From Mytilus galloprovincialis (taxonomy: Eukaryota > Mollusca > Bivalvia > Mytilida > Mytilidae): 64,000 nt of DNA. Below the pieces are notes generated by a model. The model worked only from the letters and a program-made list of their open reading frames with translations. It was not told where the DNA came from and made no database searches. Within the stretch, counting starts at the first letter, position 1. Every line of letters begins with the position of its first letter. Of the stretch, positions 1 to 12,777 are shown in pieces. A program made the position numbers and the translations under genes. The stretch is taken from assembly GCF_965363235.1 (NCBI RefSeq), contig NC_134850.1:45132602-45196601 (forward strand), written 5' to 3'.

Positions 1-1117
1 CATTTACAGACTTCAGAACTAAAACTAAACAAGCCATTATTTCAGTCTTAGTGGGAAAAGTTACATTAAAATCACAATTTTCGAGAGCACACTGCAGCGA
101 TGTTACGTCTATTGAACTATTGGAGGAGTAAAACGTATTTGCTATATAATCGCAAACAGCATTTAGTTTAGTATCCATATCAAAATGTAGACTATTCTCT
201 GTACTTATACTACTATTCTCACTTTCACATTCAATATCACTAATACTCATCTGTGAATTGTCGTCATCTGAGACGGGAGTTCTGGGAGGATATGTAGTCT
301 TTATTACTGAATGTACGGCTGACAAGCGACGTTTTGTAGTATAATCAAATTTGTTATAAACATTGAGACGTTTACGTACTACCATCCATGCAATTATGCC
401 TGCCAAGCAGTCCTCTTTAGATACAAGCATGCACAAACCTTTCTCTCGATCTAAAACTCTTTTACATTTAAAACGTCGGTGTCCCTCATGCTTAATGACA
501 GAAATAGTCAATTCGTTCCAATAAGGAATTGTTGTCAACACCTCGTCTTCAATTATTATTTCAACAAGATATTTAACTTGCTTCCCATTGTAATTCTCAT
601 AACAAGATAAACAGTAAAGTTTATTTTTGTCTTGATATAAAGGAGCATTTCGAGTATAGATATCCATTTTAGGAAAAGTCTCGTATCGCGCAGTTGTTAT
701 TAGAAGTCTTGCAACAGAATAAAAATCCATGTCTATTACTTCAATGAAATAGATATTCCAGTTCGAGACCTCGTTCATCATATATTTGGCGTCAACCATA
801 AATTTGACACTTCCATGTGAGGACTGATCGTTAAAAGTATTTTTGTTGAAATTTTCATTTTCGGAACCGTCGCAGTAAAAACACACAGCATTAATATCTT
901 TTGATTCAAGGACAGAAAACTCTTTATATGTTTTTGCTTCTAATTTTTCATTTCTAAAGCACTTGAGTGATGTATCGAGATGCAAAACAGTTGCTAAGTT
1001 ACCGCATTCCATATACTGTTGTTCTCCTGGTAAATCTGTTAGATTGCTCAGCTTTCCATTATGTGGTCTCCATATACTATGGAAACCAGTTCTTAGTAAC
1101 TCTTTTGTCGATGTCAT
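1..1117 (-). CDS. PHYHIP C-terminal-domain-like protein, 5' part of gene (runs off window)
   Basis: An uninterrupted 372-codon frame reads leftward from ATG at 1117 to the window edge, so the C terminus is missing. Residues about 75-200 resemble the C-terminal domain of phytanoyl-CoA hydroxylase-interacting proteins (PHYHIP/PHYHIPL). The shared pattern is a SHG.V.F segment, then an N-IYF-x5-DM-x6-ARLLIT block (like NLYF..FYCM...Y.ILV.AP), then a Y-LVEIIIEDEV strand (like VILEVIYTDPV). I judged this from memory, not by alignment. Residues 210-265 are basic. Residues 283-310 are rich in Ser, Asp and Glu and probably disordered. The stretch after 315 is again ordered-looking. There is no signal peptide or clear membrane helix. 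A TTTTAG sits immediately before the start codon and could be a splice acceptor, so a 5' exon is possible. Function is unknown; the vertebrate relatives are cytoplasmic interaction proteins. Coding status is firm, the family call moderate. Confidence 0.6.
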   Translation of the reverse strand, partial: MTSTKELLRTGFHSIWRPHNGKLSNLTDLPGEQQYMECGNLATVLHLDTSLKCFRNEKLEAKTYKEFSVLESKDINAVCFYCDGSENENFNKNTFNDQSSHGSVKFMVDAKYMMNEVSNWNIYFIEVIDMDFYSVARLLITTARYETFPKMDIYTRNAPLYQDKNKLYCLSCYENYNGKQVKYLVEIIIEDEVLTTIPYWNELTISVIKHEGHRRFKCKRVLDREKGLCMLVSKEDCLAGIIAWMVVRKRLNVYNKFDYTTKRRLSAVHSVIKTTYPPRTPVSDDDNSQMSISDIECESENSSISTENSLHFDMDTKLNAVCDYIANTFYSSNSSIDVTSLQCALENCDFNVTFPTKTEIMACLVLVLKSVN

Positions 1118-4100
1118 TCTAAAATATATAATTTTGATAGATTGCACTGTCTGTTGAAAAGTTAAGCAAAATGGGAATAAACTCGTCATAGATAGATACC
1201 AGGATTATTTTTTTAAGTTTATATCAGCATACAAACTATATTGTATTATGATTATGGTTGTCTCTTGATACCCTATCATGAGGTCCCATGGTACCGCCGT
1301 AAGTGCAGGGGTTGGGATAGTGGCAACGGTGCTCAGGCAGTGACATCATTTCGTTTGTTATCGTGGGGATCAATAGCCAACCAGCAGTGTTATCGTCCAA
1401 TTTATAACACATGTATAATACGCGGTTTTAGTCGAAGATGTTAAGACGGTACCCCTTAATCCGCTTTTGGTTTCGATTTCTTTCACCAATGGCGCATAAG
1501 ACTGAGTCTACATAATTTAGGACTGAACGCTTTAATAATTGTTTGTACGCGGATGTATGATCATAATTTGATGTGCTTACGTCATACCAATACTATAGTG
1601 TCTACTACAAAACTATATATGGTGCTATTTTCTATTACGTTAGTCTCACTCTATTTTCGTTTTATTTCTTAAAAACTGTGTGGTTCTTTTGTTTTAATAA
1701 AATATATCTGTGAAAAGCAGTAATAGAATATGAGTGTATATTTCAATTCGCGATCTTTCATACAGCGAACTGTTTGTAGCTTCCACTAACATATTTAATT
1801 ACTATATACATGTAAATGTCGAATTAATATTTAATACATGTATGCATAATCTCATTAAACATAAACCTTCTTTACTTTAATTCATATGTTTATATAAAGT
1901 AATATAACATTTAATCTTACCTGATAAACTGCATGTGCGTTCCCTTAATTTACACCTATATAGATACTAGTTTGAATACACATTATCATGTGCTTTCAAC
2001 CGTTTATGCTGAATATATACCCGTATCAAATCGACTTTCAAATATATATATGGACTTTTTTCTTTACTAAAGCACTGAAATGTGGAATATTCTTTGTCAT
2101 TATATTAAGATATATTTAAAGGGCAAAACTATTAAATTTTATGATCTTTAAATTATGTAACGTTTCTTTATACATACATGTACATGATGCAATTTACATA
2201 CAATCAATCACTATTTAAAAAACGAGAAAAATCTATAATTATTACGTTGAAAATTCACATAACTTGTGACTATGAATCAGTTGTATTTTAAACGTAAAGA
2301 TAACGGTTGTAAGATTACTCAAGGCATATAATTTCCTATTTCATCATAACAGTTTTAGGATTGAACATGTTGAATCTATTTATACTTTTATGTCTTCTGA
2401 AAACTTTTAAATGGTTATATATTATTATATAGTCAGTTATATATATAATTGTTTATTTCACTTGATTTTACTCAGAGGTAAACAAAAAAGGAGGTGGGGG
2501 GGGGGGGATAAACCTTTCGAATTTTAATGGTACAAGATTTCCACATCTAGTAGTTAGCACCAATTTTCAATGTACTAGTAATCAAAACGCCATTCAACCT
2601 TTAGTTCCACATTTCGGCAGTTGGATTAAAACCAGCCCCCACTATCCACTAGCGTTTGTACAAGCTGTGATGATGTAGCTTTCTTAAAGTACACATATGG
2701 AGTTATAGCTTTTTAACAGTACACATATGTATATGTGATGCTGTATAGCTACATATAGGATCTCGGTTTTGCAATAAAGTAGATAATATACTAGATCCGG
2801 CCTTTCAACGCTTACAAGAACAACATGTGATCTGTTTTATTCAGATGTAATGTGATCAACCAATTTTGGATAAACCTTAGATGAATCATTTTTAAAATGT
2901 GAAAAGACAAATCCGCGAGGAGCGGCAAACATATATATTGACGTGCCCATCGGAATGCTTTTCATCTATCCAAGCTAAATTAGTAAATCTCTATCGCTGT
3001 ACAATTTTAGGAAATTGTTTGATTTATTTTTTAGAACTAAATTCTAGTGTTCTTATATTACCTGAAATTACTGAATTATTTCCAAAAGAAATCAATAAAA
3101 TAAGAATACGGGTGCACCTTTAAAAATCTGTCAATAATACCGTACTGACAAATATATAATTTATTAATAAAACAAGAGTGTGTATAGATATCTATCATCC
3201 ATTGTAATTTTTGCAGGGATATTTTAACAAAGTTCGCGTCATATCAATTATAGATTTTATTATTGTGCTTTACATCCAAGCTCGTTTCAAAAAGATATAT
3301 ACCCAGACTCGCATAAAAACGATTACCCCCCTTTCCAAACACACACAAAAAAAAAAAAAAAAAAAAAAAAAAAAACAGCAGCTCAACCTTTCCCATTTTG
3401 TGTCAGCAAAACTTGAGGAGGTTGAAATATCTACTGATACTGAATATAGCAGAATATTGTTTGTTCATAAATATACCGAAAAATATAAAACATAAAAATA
3501 CTTCTAATATTATAAAACTAAAAATACTTTAAACATTAAAACTTACCTTATATATTGACCAGGTTAAATGAATTATGTGTTATCTAAAGTATTTTATTTA
3601 TTAATCTCTTTCGTAGGTCACATACTTTAAAGTTTATATTCGTTTATGTATATTAAAATAAAAAATCAATTGTTTAAGGAAAACGTGAAGCTCTTTGTAG
3701 CTTTGAAGTTATCACATTTTCTTAATTTATTTAGATGGACACGTTCAAATTTTCTATAAATGGTTCTGACTGTGACATTTAAAAAAAATATATAGGTTGA
3801 TTTCACAAATTCCTTTATTTTCTAACTATAGATTGAAATTTTCTAAACGTCAACTCAGGTGCTTGTCTTCATGGCTCACTTAAACTGTTTAAACTCTACT
3901 TAATACATATATACATGTGCAGTACACGTACAAATGTATATTAAGTATACTCAACTAATCAAATGAATTAAAGAAGACATTTACCGGTCACCAAGTCTTT
4001 ATACATGCCTTATTATCTTAGACTCATCCGTGACGTTCGAATAAAAAAAGTTATAAAAAAGCAAGCAAGGGTCGTGTGTATGCGAAGCGGTCGGATAGAA

Positions 4101-5235
4101 CTGATTATACCTTTTATTGAACATTTTGAAATTAATAAATGAATAGATGAATGTACAACAACAAAACAGAAAAAATAGACATGTATATACATACAAAGAA
4201 GTTTTCTATATTCGAACGTTGCACTTCAGTTTACAGAATTTTTTTTTTTTCAATATTGTCATAACATATCAACGAATTCAATATTCAAAAATGTTCTATA
4301 AAAATTGTATGCATCTATAGAGCGCACCTGCAAAAACAAAACAACTTACCGTCCTAGTTGTATACGAATTTACTAACACATTTTGTCTAAAAATACAAAA
4401 TATGAAGTAAATTTATTTATCTCTATACATAAATATTCAATTATTTATTGTGTATTCCGTTGTCATGTTCGCTGTCCAGTATTAGATATACATATATGTC
4501 ATCAGCCTGTACTTACTGTCACTTTTCTGAATACATACATAATAAATCAGTAAAATTGCTTTTTGTCTTGTTTGAATAGTATTTTTTTGTGCGATCGAAG
4601 CAGGCAATAAACCACGACACATGTATGTTAGGACGTCTTATCTTCATACTTTTCCCCGGAATTCGTTTTCTTTAGAAAAAAATCCGAGAAAAGCTCAAAT
4701 GAATTTTGTTTGATGCTTGTACGCACGCCTGTGGTGTCGCGTAGCTAATAAATTTATTCACTGGATTTTCGTTGAAACTGGCAAATTGTTCGAAATTCTA
4801 AAATTTCATTTTTTTTGTAACAATAATATACGAATTTTTTGTGCGATATTGTAATTGTTTTGTAATGAATTGTGCCGTTATTTTTCACGTTTCGTTTGTT
4901 TCATTTTTGACATTTCGTGGTTTTTCTCATTGTTGAAGTCCGTACGGTGAGCTATAATTGCTACATTTTAACTCTGGTGGTTTTACAGTTCAATTGTCTC
5001 ATTGACATCATAACAAATCTCATCATCTTTATATTATTTGTGAATTTCAATAGGTATTTTTTTTTAATTTAATGAAAAAGAATTGTGTATAGGAGAGAAT
5101 TTCATAGATTTTTTTAGCCCCCCCCCCTTTTTATCTAAACTCTGCTGTTTTATTTTATTTTATTTTAATTTCAGTTGTTTAAAAAGAAGAAGAAAAAAAA
5201 TATGATTATCAGTAAACTGGGAAACTGATAATTAA
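1118..5235. other. Intergenic, no gene seen
   Basis: AT-rich DNA with no reading frame worth calling. It holds a G-run near 2495-2507, a 29-base A-run at 3347-3375, and a degenerate copy (about 4880-5040) of the mussel repeat that ends in an attGTCTCATTGgCA-type motif. Bases 4015-4080 resemble a fragment of the repeat described at 29872 (GACTCATCxGTGACG core). Nothing else stands out. Confidence 0.6.
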
Positions 5236-8179
5236 GGGGGCTCGCGGGTCGGGATATTGGGCGCATTGCATTTGCGTCAATTTTTAAAAAATCCAATCTT
5301 TCACTTGCGCCACAAGGTTATATTTCATTTGCGTCAAAAATTAACTGCTTCATTTGCGCCATTTTACAGGTAATACAGGTAATATATAACAGGAAAGGAA
5401 TTCTCATCGCTCTATCGTGAATATTAAAGATTTGTTTATACAGTATTACTGTGACTACAATAATAGTAGTCTCAGAGAAATACCCCTGGATAATTGATTC
5501 AGTTCAATCATACTCATTTCTAGATTTCTAAATACAAAACTGAAAATCACTTAGATTTAGATATATCTAGTGTTCACATTTAAGATGTACATGTATCAAT
5601 ATGGACATTGTCAATTCAGAGACAAACTAAGGAAATAACTCTCATCCGATGTTCTGAAAAAATTGTGACAAGTCATTTAGGTGTCCTAAAAGACTTGCAA
5701 AGGTAGACTAACTAGTAAAGGCATAATAACAACTGATATGGAACACAAAACAATTATAAAAACTTTGAACAATCGCAACCATGGGGTAAACCAGCAGAAA
5801 GTATAATCTCAAAAACTCATTGAAAGGTATACTTATGGATTTATGATGACTTATTTCTGAGGAATATGTTTTCACTAACAAGAACTTTATTACGGAAGCC
5901 GATAAGGGCCATTCAAAAAAAAAATTTTATGTCGTAATTACGACATAGCATGTCGTAATTTCGACATAACATGTCGTTACAACGACATCGCTATGTCGTA
6001 ATTTCGACATAATATGTCGTTATAACGACATCGCTAAGTCGTAATTTCGACATAACATGTCGTAATAACGACATCACTATATATATTAAAGAATATGTAT
6101 TATGATTGCCAAGACACTAAATGACACAGAAATTAACAACTATAGGTCATATCATAATGCCCCCAATAACTAGAAAAGCCCCCGCATAATCAGCTATAAA
6201 TGAGGGACGAAAGATACCAGAGGGAGAGCCCCCGAAATGCTGTGTGGCAGACAGTGTTATTAATTAATTATTAGCTCCCTTGGTAAAACTCCAAATTTCA
6301 TATTTAATGTATTTCATTGTTAAATAATTTACATGAAGCTGAATAAGTATATATCTGTTAATTGCATAGCTTTTGCTATTTGAATTCATCGATTAAAGAT
6401 ATTTATTTATATTGTAAAGTTTAATATTTGTATCGTCGCAAAATCTTTGGTCACCTTCTTTGGTTACCTTCTGTGAGAAACATATATATTTTATAGATCC
6501 TGATTGAAAGTAATAAGAAACCGGGACTATAAGAACTAATGTCATGTCCTATCAAGGCAAGCAAAGCTCTCCACCTCACTTGAAAGAAGCGCACAACTCC
6601 ATGGTTTGTTGTAATAAGGGTGAAAGGACGTATCGATTGCTCTGTATTTACTGTCATGGGCACGATGTTCCTAAAACACGACAATACACATAAAAAGCGG
6701 CGTCAAAAAGGGTTTTTGATTAATTTTTACAAGTTTTATTCGTATTTTTATATGTTGGTTGATTTATTCATTATATTACAAAATTTTTAAAATTTCTGAT
6801 TCTGGTTCTGTTCGTTTTGTGATGTCATTTTATCATAAATTACCTCAAGTTGTGGAAATCTATTTAATAATGTTTACCCTTTAAGTTATTTCAACTAAAA
6901 ATGCATTACTGTCGCAAGTAATGTGGAAAAGAAAGATGGGACGGAAGTAGATATAGGAAGATGTGTTACAGTTTTCCATAAAAAAAGATATTTTTTTTTA
7001 GATGTACGAAACTTTTATCATATGATGTTTAACTTTCAAGGTGCATATCATCTGTCATTGTAAAATTTCTATATCTTAACTCAACCCCAATACAAATATA
7101 TCTGACACTCTGCAAGTACATCGAACATTTTTACCCTTGGTTAAATTTGAATAGAATTGTATTTTCCCTGGTACATAAGTTGTCGAAATACACCCCTTCA
7201 ATTACTTGAACCTTGGCTTGAGAATTATTTCCGCAAGTCATCTATAGTGTTTAATTTCTGATATACATTTTAAAATATAGTAATCTACTCCTGGATCGTC
7301 CGCGAAAACGGCTTAAATAATCCCGGGTTTTTAAAATTCGATGAAACGGTTTTCGTCGCTGTTTGGGATTTGTCTTTCAATTACTAGTACCTCCATTTCA
7401 TGCACAAGTTTATATTGACGAAAAGTTCCGGCTTCGCTAGTACAGGAATTTATTTCATCACGACAGTTATAACATGAATAGCAGGACAAATCGCGAAGTA
7501 AAACACTCCGTGAACTGGTATAAGTCTTTTAATATTGGTGATTGCACCTTACTGAAGTGACGACTTTAAATGATCTATGGAGTACTTCCACAATATAAAT
7601 TTCAATTCGAATTTTACATTTAGAGGACTGTCTTGGTGTCTAAAATTTGTCTTTGCAAAAGTTGGACGAAGTTCATGTAATGAGATGTTTTTCCCCATTT
7701 CACCATTCTTTTAAATAAATCGTTAAAAGCTATAAACGATTAATAAAAATTGCAAAATTTAACCTGTGTCGAACCTATGTCCCCGGGTGGAGTCTATAGC
7801 AACATGCGCTATTCTTTTTTTTCGGCAGCAATCATCAACCTGTTTTTTCAAATTTCATAACACGATTTGTTTTAATTATCATGATCATTTAATTGAAACT
7901 TTAGCACATGTAACGACGGAAATTAGCGTCTTTCAAACTTTCGACGTTTGGACAAATTGGCTACTTTATCAACAGTGTTGGTTTTTTTAACATTTTTTTT
8001 TAATTAATACCTGTATTAACCTGTATCATGCGTATTTACATGTAATATTGGCGCAAATGAAAGGTTTTATTATTGGCGCAAATGAAATATAGTTTGTGGC
8101 GCAAATGGAAGATTTATTTGGCGCAAATGAAATGCCAATTGGCGCAAAAGCAAAGCACCGCGCGGGTCTATATCCCCCT
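5236..8179. mobile_element. 2.9-kb non-autonomous DNA element with repeated CATTTGCGCCA termini
   Basis: The left end (about 5236-5375) carries four CATTTGCG(C/T)CA-type motifs. The right end (about 8030-8179) carries at least five in inverse orientation (TGGCGCAAATG). Reverse-complementing the right end gives the same order and spacing of motifs: a GGGGG...GCGGGTC outer part, TTTGCGYCAATT, then TTGCGCCACAA, a TATATTTCATTTGCG core and another CATTTGCGCCA. The terminal inverted repeat is therefore about 110-150 bp. No target-site duplication is obvious, and edges may be off by about 10 bp. The interior has no transposase. It holds a palindromic simple repeat (5940-6080) and fragments of other mussel repeats near 6090-6220. 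Confidence 0.65.
5940..6080. repeat. Palindromic tandem repeat (TATGTCGTAATTTCGACATA)
   Basis: The motif ATGTCGTAAT/ATTTCGACAT alternates about eight times. Each unit is itself an inverted repeat (ATGTCG...CGACAT), so either strand can fold into a row of short hairpins. It lies inside the element at 5236-8179. Confidence 0.8.
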
Positions 8180-8974
8180 CTCCCTTTCACACCGGTCAAG
8201 CTTACCGGTGAAACCAATTTCAAGATTTTTTGGGACATTTAGACTTGTTTAATCGCCATTTGCTGACGTACAGATGTGGTTAAGTGCTCAAATTAATACT
8301 CAGATAACCAGCAATGCGATTTAATGTGCATCAAACCTCTATCATTATTAGTTAATAAACAAGTCGCCCCTTACTGTTTTGTAATTTTTCTGTAAAAACC
8401 ATTTATTTTTCTTCGAATTTTGAGGGATATTCTCAAAAAGAAGTGCAAAGAAAACTGCTCTTTTAAGAGGATTTATGTCTTTTTTCAATAACTGTGCAGT
8501 GAGTTTTTGAAGAATAGTATTAAACTAATAGTTCTAACTTGTACACTAGTTGCAAATGTAATTTTTAGTGTAGCAGCGCAATCACAAACTTGAATTACGC
8601 TAAAAATCTGAAGTCATTTCTTAAAGATATTATGAGAAAAGAGACAAAAACCGCTAAAATATTCTGAATTTTTTTTTGCAAAGTTGAAATAGATGTAACA
8701 AAACATGGTTTCGTAAGTGTTGCGGTATACTAAAGTTGAAAACACTTTTGTTTGAATAAAGGAACATGTATATTTCAATGAAAAAATGACAGTTTAAAGA
8801 GTGGATTCCTCCTAGATTTGCGTAAAAATCATGCATTTGGCAACAAAAAATTATCATCTGAACACATAATTCCAAAAAGAAAAAAAACTGGGTGAGAATC
8901 TTTATATTATTATTATTTTTTTTAATTTCTTCCGTAGTAGTAGACTTAAGTACTTAAATTTCGATAAAGTCACT
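8180..8974. other. Intergenic, nothing recognised
   Basis: AT-rich, with only short frames and homopolymer runs. No motif or repeat recognised. Confidence 0.5.
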
Positions 8975-9060
8975 ACAATGCCAGTGGCGCAGGGGTACGC
9001 TGATCTATTCCAAGGCACTAAGATTGAGAGTTCGAATCTCACTGTCGGAGTTGGAAAAAT
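8975..9060 (+). repeat. tRNA-derived SINE head or tRNA pseudogene
   Basis: The sequence has a pol III A box (TGGCGCAGGGG, near 8985) and a B box (GAGTTCGAATCTC, near 9028) at tRNA-like spacing. The arms do not fold into a convincing acceptor stem and no 3' CCA-ready end is seen, so a tRNA-derived SINE is more likely than a working tRNA gene. Confidence 0.6.
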
Positions 9061-10320
9061 AATTTCCTATATTAAATGTAATTTAACTTTACTTTACTTT
9101 CAATTTCAAAAAGGAAACCTACGAAATTTTTTTGAATTTTTTTTTAAAAGAATGTGTGTGTGCAAAATTGCCCCCCCCCTTTTTACCCCCTTTGCTCCAT
9201 CGGGCTCGGTCAAGGGTGTCCCAGATCAAGCTAGCATTGGTAATTCAATGAATTTTCCCTTGTAAAAACAAAGTTTAGGTTGCTGATTGATTGAAAACGA
9301 ATTAGACAAATAACTAGGGTCCAAGTTTGAAATCGGACAAAAAGAGCGTCTAAAATTAATTATTTTGAATGTTACGGACATCGATATTTCAAGGCCTATA
9401 GCACGCTATGCGTCTATTTATACCACTATGATAACTTATATGGCTTCAACAGACTCGAGGCATTATGTTTCCATCAAAACGTGACCCTATTAGCCCACCA
9501 ATATGTCTCTGCACGACTTTTTGCCCCAGGATTTCGTATTTTTTCACTTTTTCTCCAACAGTCACGTGACTTTTGGAAATACACCACGTGACCAAAAAAT
9601 GACGAATTATCTTCAAACTTAATTTTTTGAAATATTTTACCAATTATCTTTCATTTGAGCCCAACATGGCATGTGTATGACCATTGATGCGAATTCTGTA
9701 TTCATTTAAACTTCGATAATGTATTTTCGATAAGTAAAGGTCTAAAATGCATGAAAGGGAAAGGGTTAATAGTAAATTCATGTGATTTTGAGTATATATA
9801 TATTGAGTTAACATAAATTATCACAGAAAAACCGTCGAACTCATTCGAAATTAAAAGAAGAAAAAATTGATAAAAAAGAGGTGGAAGGTTACAAAAGTCT
9901 ATATGTCTCTATACCGTATGGTAGATACATGTTAATTCTAGTTAATTTATGTTCATACATTAAAGAAAAACGCGAAAATGATTAAACTCACATAAAAATA
10001 ATAAGAAATAACGGATTTACCAAAAAGGGGGAAGGTTAAAAAACCATATTTATTACTTACATGTATGTATATATGGTTTCAAGTGCCGCCAATTAATTTC
10101 TACCAGAATTCCCCATGAAGGTGGCGTTTTGGATGTGCACAAGCTAATTAACTATGTAACATGGTAAAACAAATTTGATGTAAATTTCGGTTAAATATAC
10201 ATTAAAATGGAAGTATTGTTGTCCATATGTAATATGGAAGTCTACAAAAGATTATCATTTTTTATTAAGAAAATTGCTAGTTTATTCTAAAATATTTACA
10301 CATGTATTTCTATGGTTTAG
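9061..10320. other. Intergenic, nothing recognised
   Basis: AT-rich sequence, short frames only. A C-run followed by a T-run lies near 9171-9185. Confidence 0.5.
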
Positions 10321-10324
10321 ATAG

Positions 10325-10465
10325 TCATGGTCATTTCTTATAATTTAATTCTAAATTGTTTGTCTGTTTGTCTTTTTCATTTTCAGCCATGGCGTTGTCA
10401 GTTTATTTTAGATTTATGAGTTTGACTGTCCCTTTGGTATCTTTCGTCCCTCTTTTATATATTTG
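10325..10465 (+). repeat. Interspersed mussel repeat fragment (ATGGCGTTGTCAGTTTATTT)
   Basis: A segment containing the motif GCCATGGCGTTGTCAGTTTA, a TATGAGTTTGACTGTCCCT block and CTTTCGTCCCTC. I recognise this as a high-copy interspersed repeat in Mytilus. A reverse-orientation scrap (GAGGGACGAAAGATACCAGA) occurs near 6204. The short frame just downstream (10463-10801) is not a gene. Confidence 0.55.
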
Positions 10466-11406
10466 AATTTGAATATGGGCCTGTTTCAAGAAGGAAATAT
10501 TTATTTTAGGTTATCCCTCCGGTTATGTTCGGAAATGTTTATTTTTATTCCGAAGCTTTCGAGGCTTATCGGTGTTTGTTCCTTTACTCCTGTTACAAAA
10601 CGTGTTATTCAACATCCAACTCTAATACGATTGCCTTACCGAATTAAGAAAATGTCAACTTGGCATGGAATGAAAATATTGATGAGAAATGATTTTAAAG
10701 CAAGATGCAGTATTGTGAGTATCTTAATGAATAGTATTTCATCATCCTCTTCCCGATCTTGTACAGTTGTAACCTTGGAATCCGATATATTTTACTGTTA
10801 AACAGTTAAATGGATAGTTTATGTGCTTAAAATATAGTTAATCAACGCTTACTATATATGTGTAATTTAATAGAAAATCCACTGTATTTTCCTATGCTCT
10901 CACTGATTACAAAAATTGATAGCCAGACGGTATAATTATTTTGACAAAGAGATCTGTGCATAATTTTCTGTCTAAAAACTGAATTTAGTGAACTTCATTT
11001 GTGCATTTAGGCCATCATCACTTCTTTCACATGTTGAGTGAGCGTATGAATAAATATGTTGCTATATTGCACTAATTATTTGGCAAGCAATTTGTATATA
11101 TATTATTGATAATTGGCAAATTGGTGTCATTAGGGAATAGTGGTCAAGTACCTATGAACCAACATTATTTCTAGTTTTTACTGCATAATGATGATCTGGA
11201 AGAAGCTTGATGAACTGTAAAAGTGCAGGATGACAGGTGATCCTCTCTATCTGGTAAATGACCTCTTAACATGCTTAAAGGCACACATACATTGATGAAC
11301 TTTTGTTTTGAAGGACATAACTTGAAAGTTGTCTATATCTCTTTAACATGTTTAAGACAACCTTTTGAATGGAGATATTATTAAAATTTAAATGATTAAT
11401 CTACAT

Positions 11407-12547
11407 GTAGTCATTGATATCAGGTCCGTTCGCGCCCAATACACTTTCGCACCATACACGTTCGCACCTCGACATTCGCATCCAAAGTCCGTTCGCACCC
11501 TACATGTTCGCACCCAATTTTAAAGCAAATTCTAGTTGAATAATTAGAAAATCATGATTGTTGTTTAAATTGCTTTGATGTAAATACTGCATGTATTAAG
11601 CTTGGTATGATTAAAAAATTGAAGATTTTAAATGAAAAACACAAAAGATAACTGTTTTTACTGTGACAGCTTGAAAAAAAAACGTTATCAGAATCTCACT
11701 TTATTTTGAAACAATGAAATAAACTTATAGCAATACAATAACTAAAACATGATTAAGAGTTATTCAACAAATACAAATACAAATACAAATACAAATATTT
11801 TATTGGCACAAACTCAATTACAATAATTGGCAACGGCCCATACAACTAGTATACTAATAAATGTAGTAATGATGCAGCAATTAAACAATATTACATAGCA
11901 TATCATTGTGCACATTTCGAACAATGAAATGTGCAGTTATAAATATCAATATATATAGGTTAATTTGTAAGAATAGACTACTGACATAAGTATATTGTAT
12001 GTTATAGCTTCAAATTGTTCATATTACTCATTTATAAGTACATTTTTCCTTAATTCAAATGATTGATTAATAAAAGATGATATTAATCTAATCTAAGTAA
12101 TCTAACACAACACCAAAAAAATGTTGACCATGTTGACAGAATCTCACTTTATTTAGAAACTGATTATTTATTTTTTTAACAATACACAATCATGACAATC
12201 AAAAACATGATTAAGATTTATTCAACACAAAAAAAAAATGTTGTCTCAATTTATTTTGAGACATTAAGATTTAATCAACACAAAAAAAATGTTGTCTCAA
12301 CATGCTCAATTTATTTTGAGACATTAAGATTTAATCAACACAAAAAAAATGCTGTCTCAATTTATTTTGAGACAACACAAATGGATAATGACAACAAATT
12401 ATACTTAAAGGAATACACTAGCCAAAACTTGATTACTAAGTCATTATACAGGAAACCAATAAAAATTTGGGCGCAAACGTGTAGGGTGCCAAAGTGAAAG
12501 AGTGCGAACAAGACTGGGCGCGAACAGACCCGGATTCGTAGTCATTG
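11407..12547. mobile_element. 1.1-kb non-autonomous DNA transposon with 10-bp flanking direct repeat
   Basis: The near-terminal sequences GGTCCGTTCGCGCCCA (11423) and, inverted, TGGGCGCGAACAGACC (to 12530) match at 15 of 16 positions. Both ends carry further GTTCGCACC/GGGTGC-type subterminal copies. The direct repeat GTAGTCATTG flanks the element at 11407-11416 and 12538-12547, suggesting a target-site duplication. The body is then 11417-12537. The interior has a CAAATA microsatellite (about 11770-11795) and, at 12220-12375, tandem units of about 50-65 bp containing TTTATTTTGAGACA. There is no transposase. The superfamily is uncertain. Confidence 0.7.
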
Positions 12548-12777
12548 TCATGATTGTAGTACAAATATTTACCTCTTTTGGTGTTTTTTTTTACTGTCTT
12601 GACCTGGTACAATTTGAAAATTTAATTAAAAAGGTATAAGATGCAATTTTTTTTTGACGTAATTACTTATTTCTAGATAAAATATTGAAATTGTTTAATT
12701 TATTCCTGTACAATCTCCTAATACCAGTGAATACAGCAAAAAAAAGATTAAGAATTAATGTGATTGGACAACTGCAT

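Noticed and set aside
8975..9060. Functional tRNA gene
   Set aside because: A and B boxes are present, but I could not fold a full acceptor stem and anticodon arm. A SINE head is the simpler reading.
10463..10801. A 112-codon frame
   Set aside because: It begins right at the edge of an interspersed repeat; composition and lack of any motif argue against a gene.
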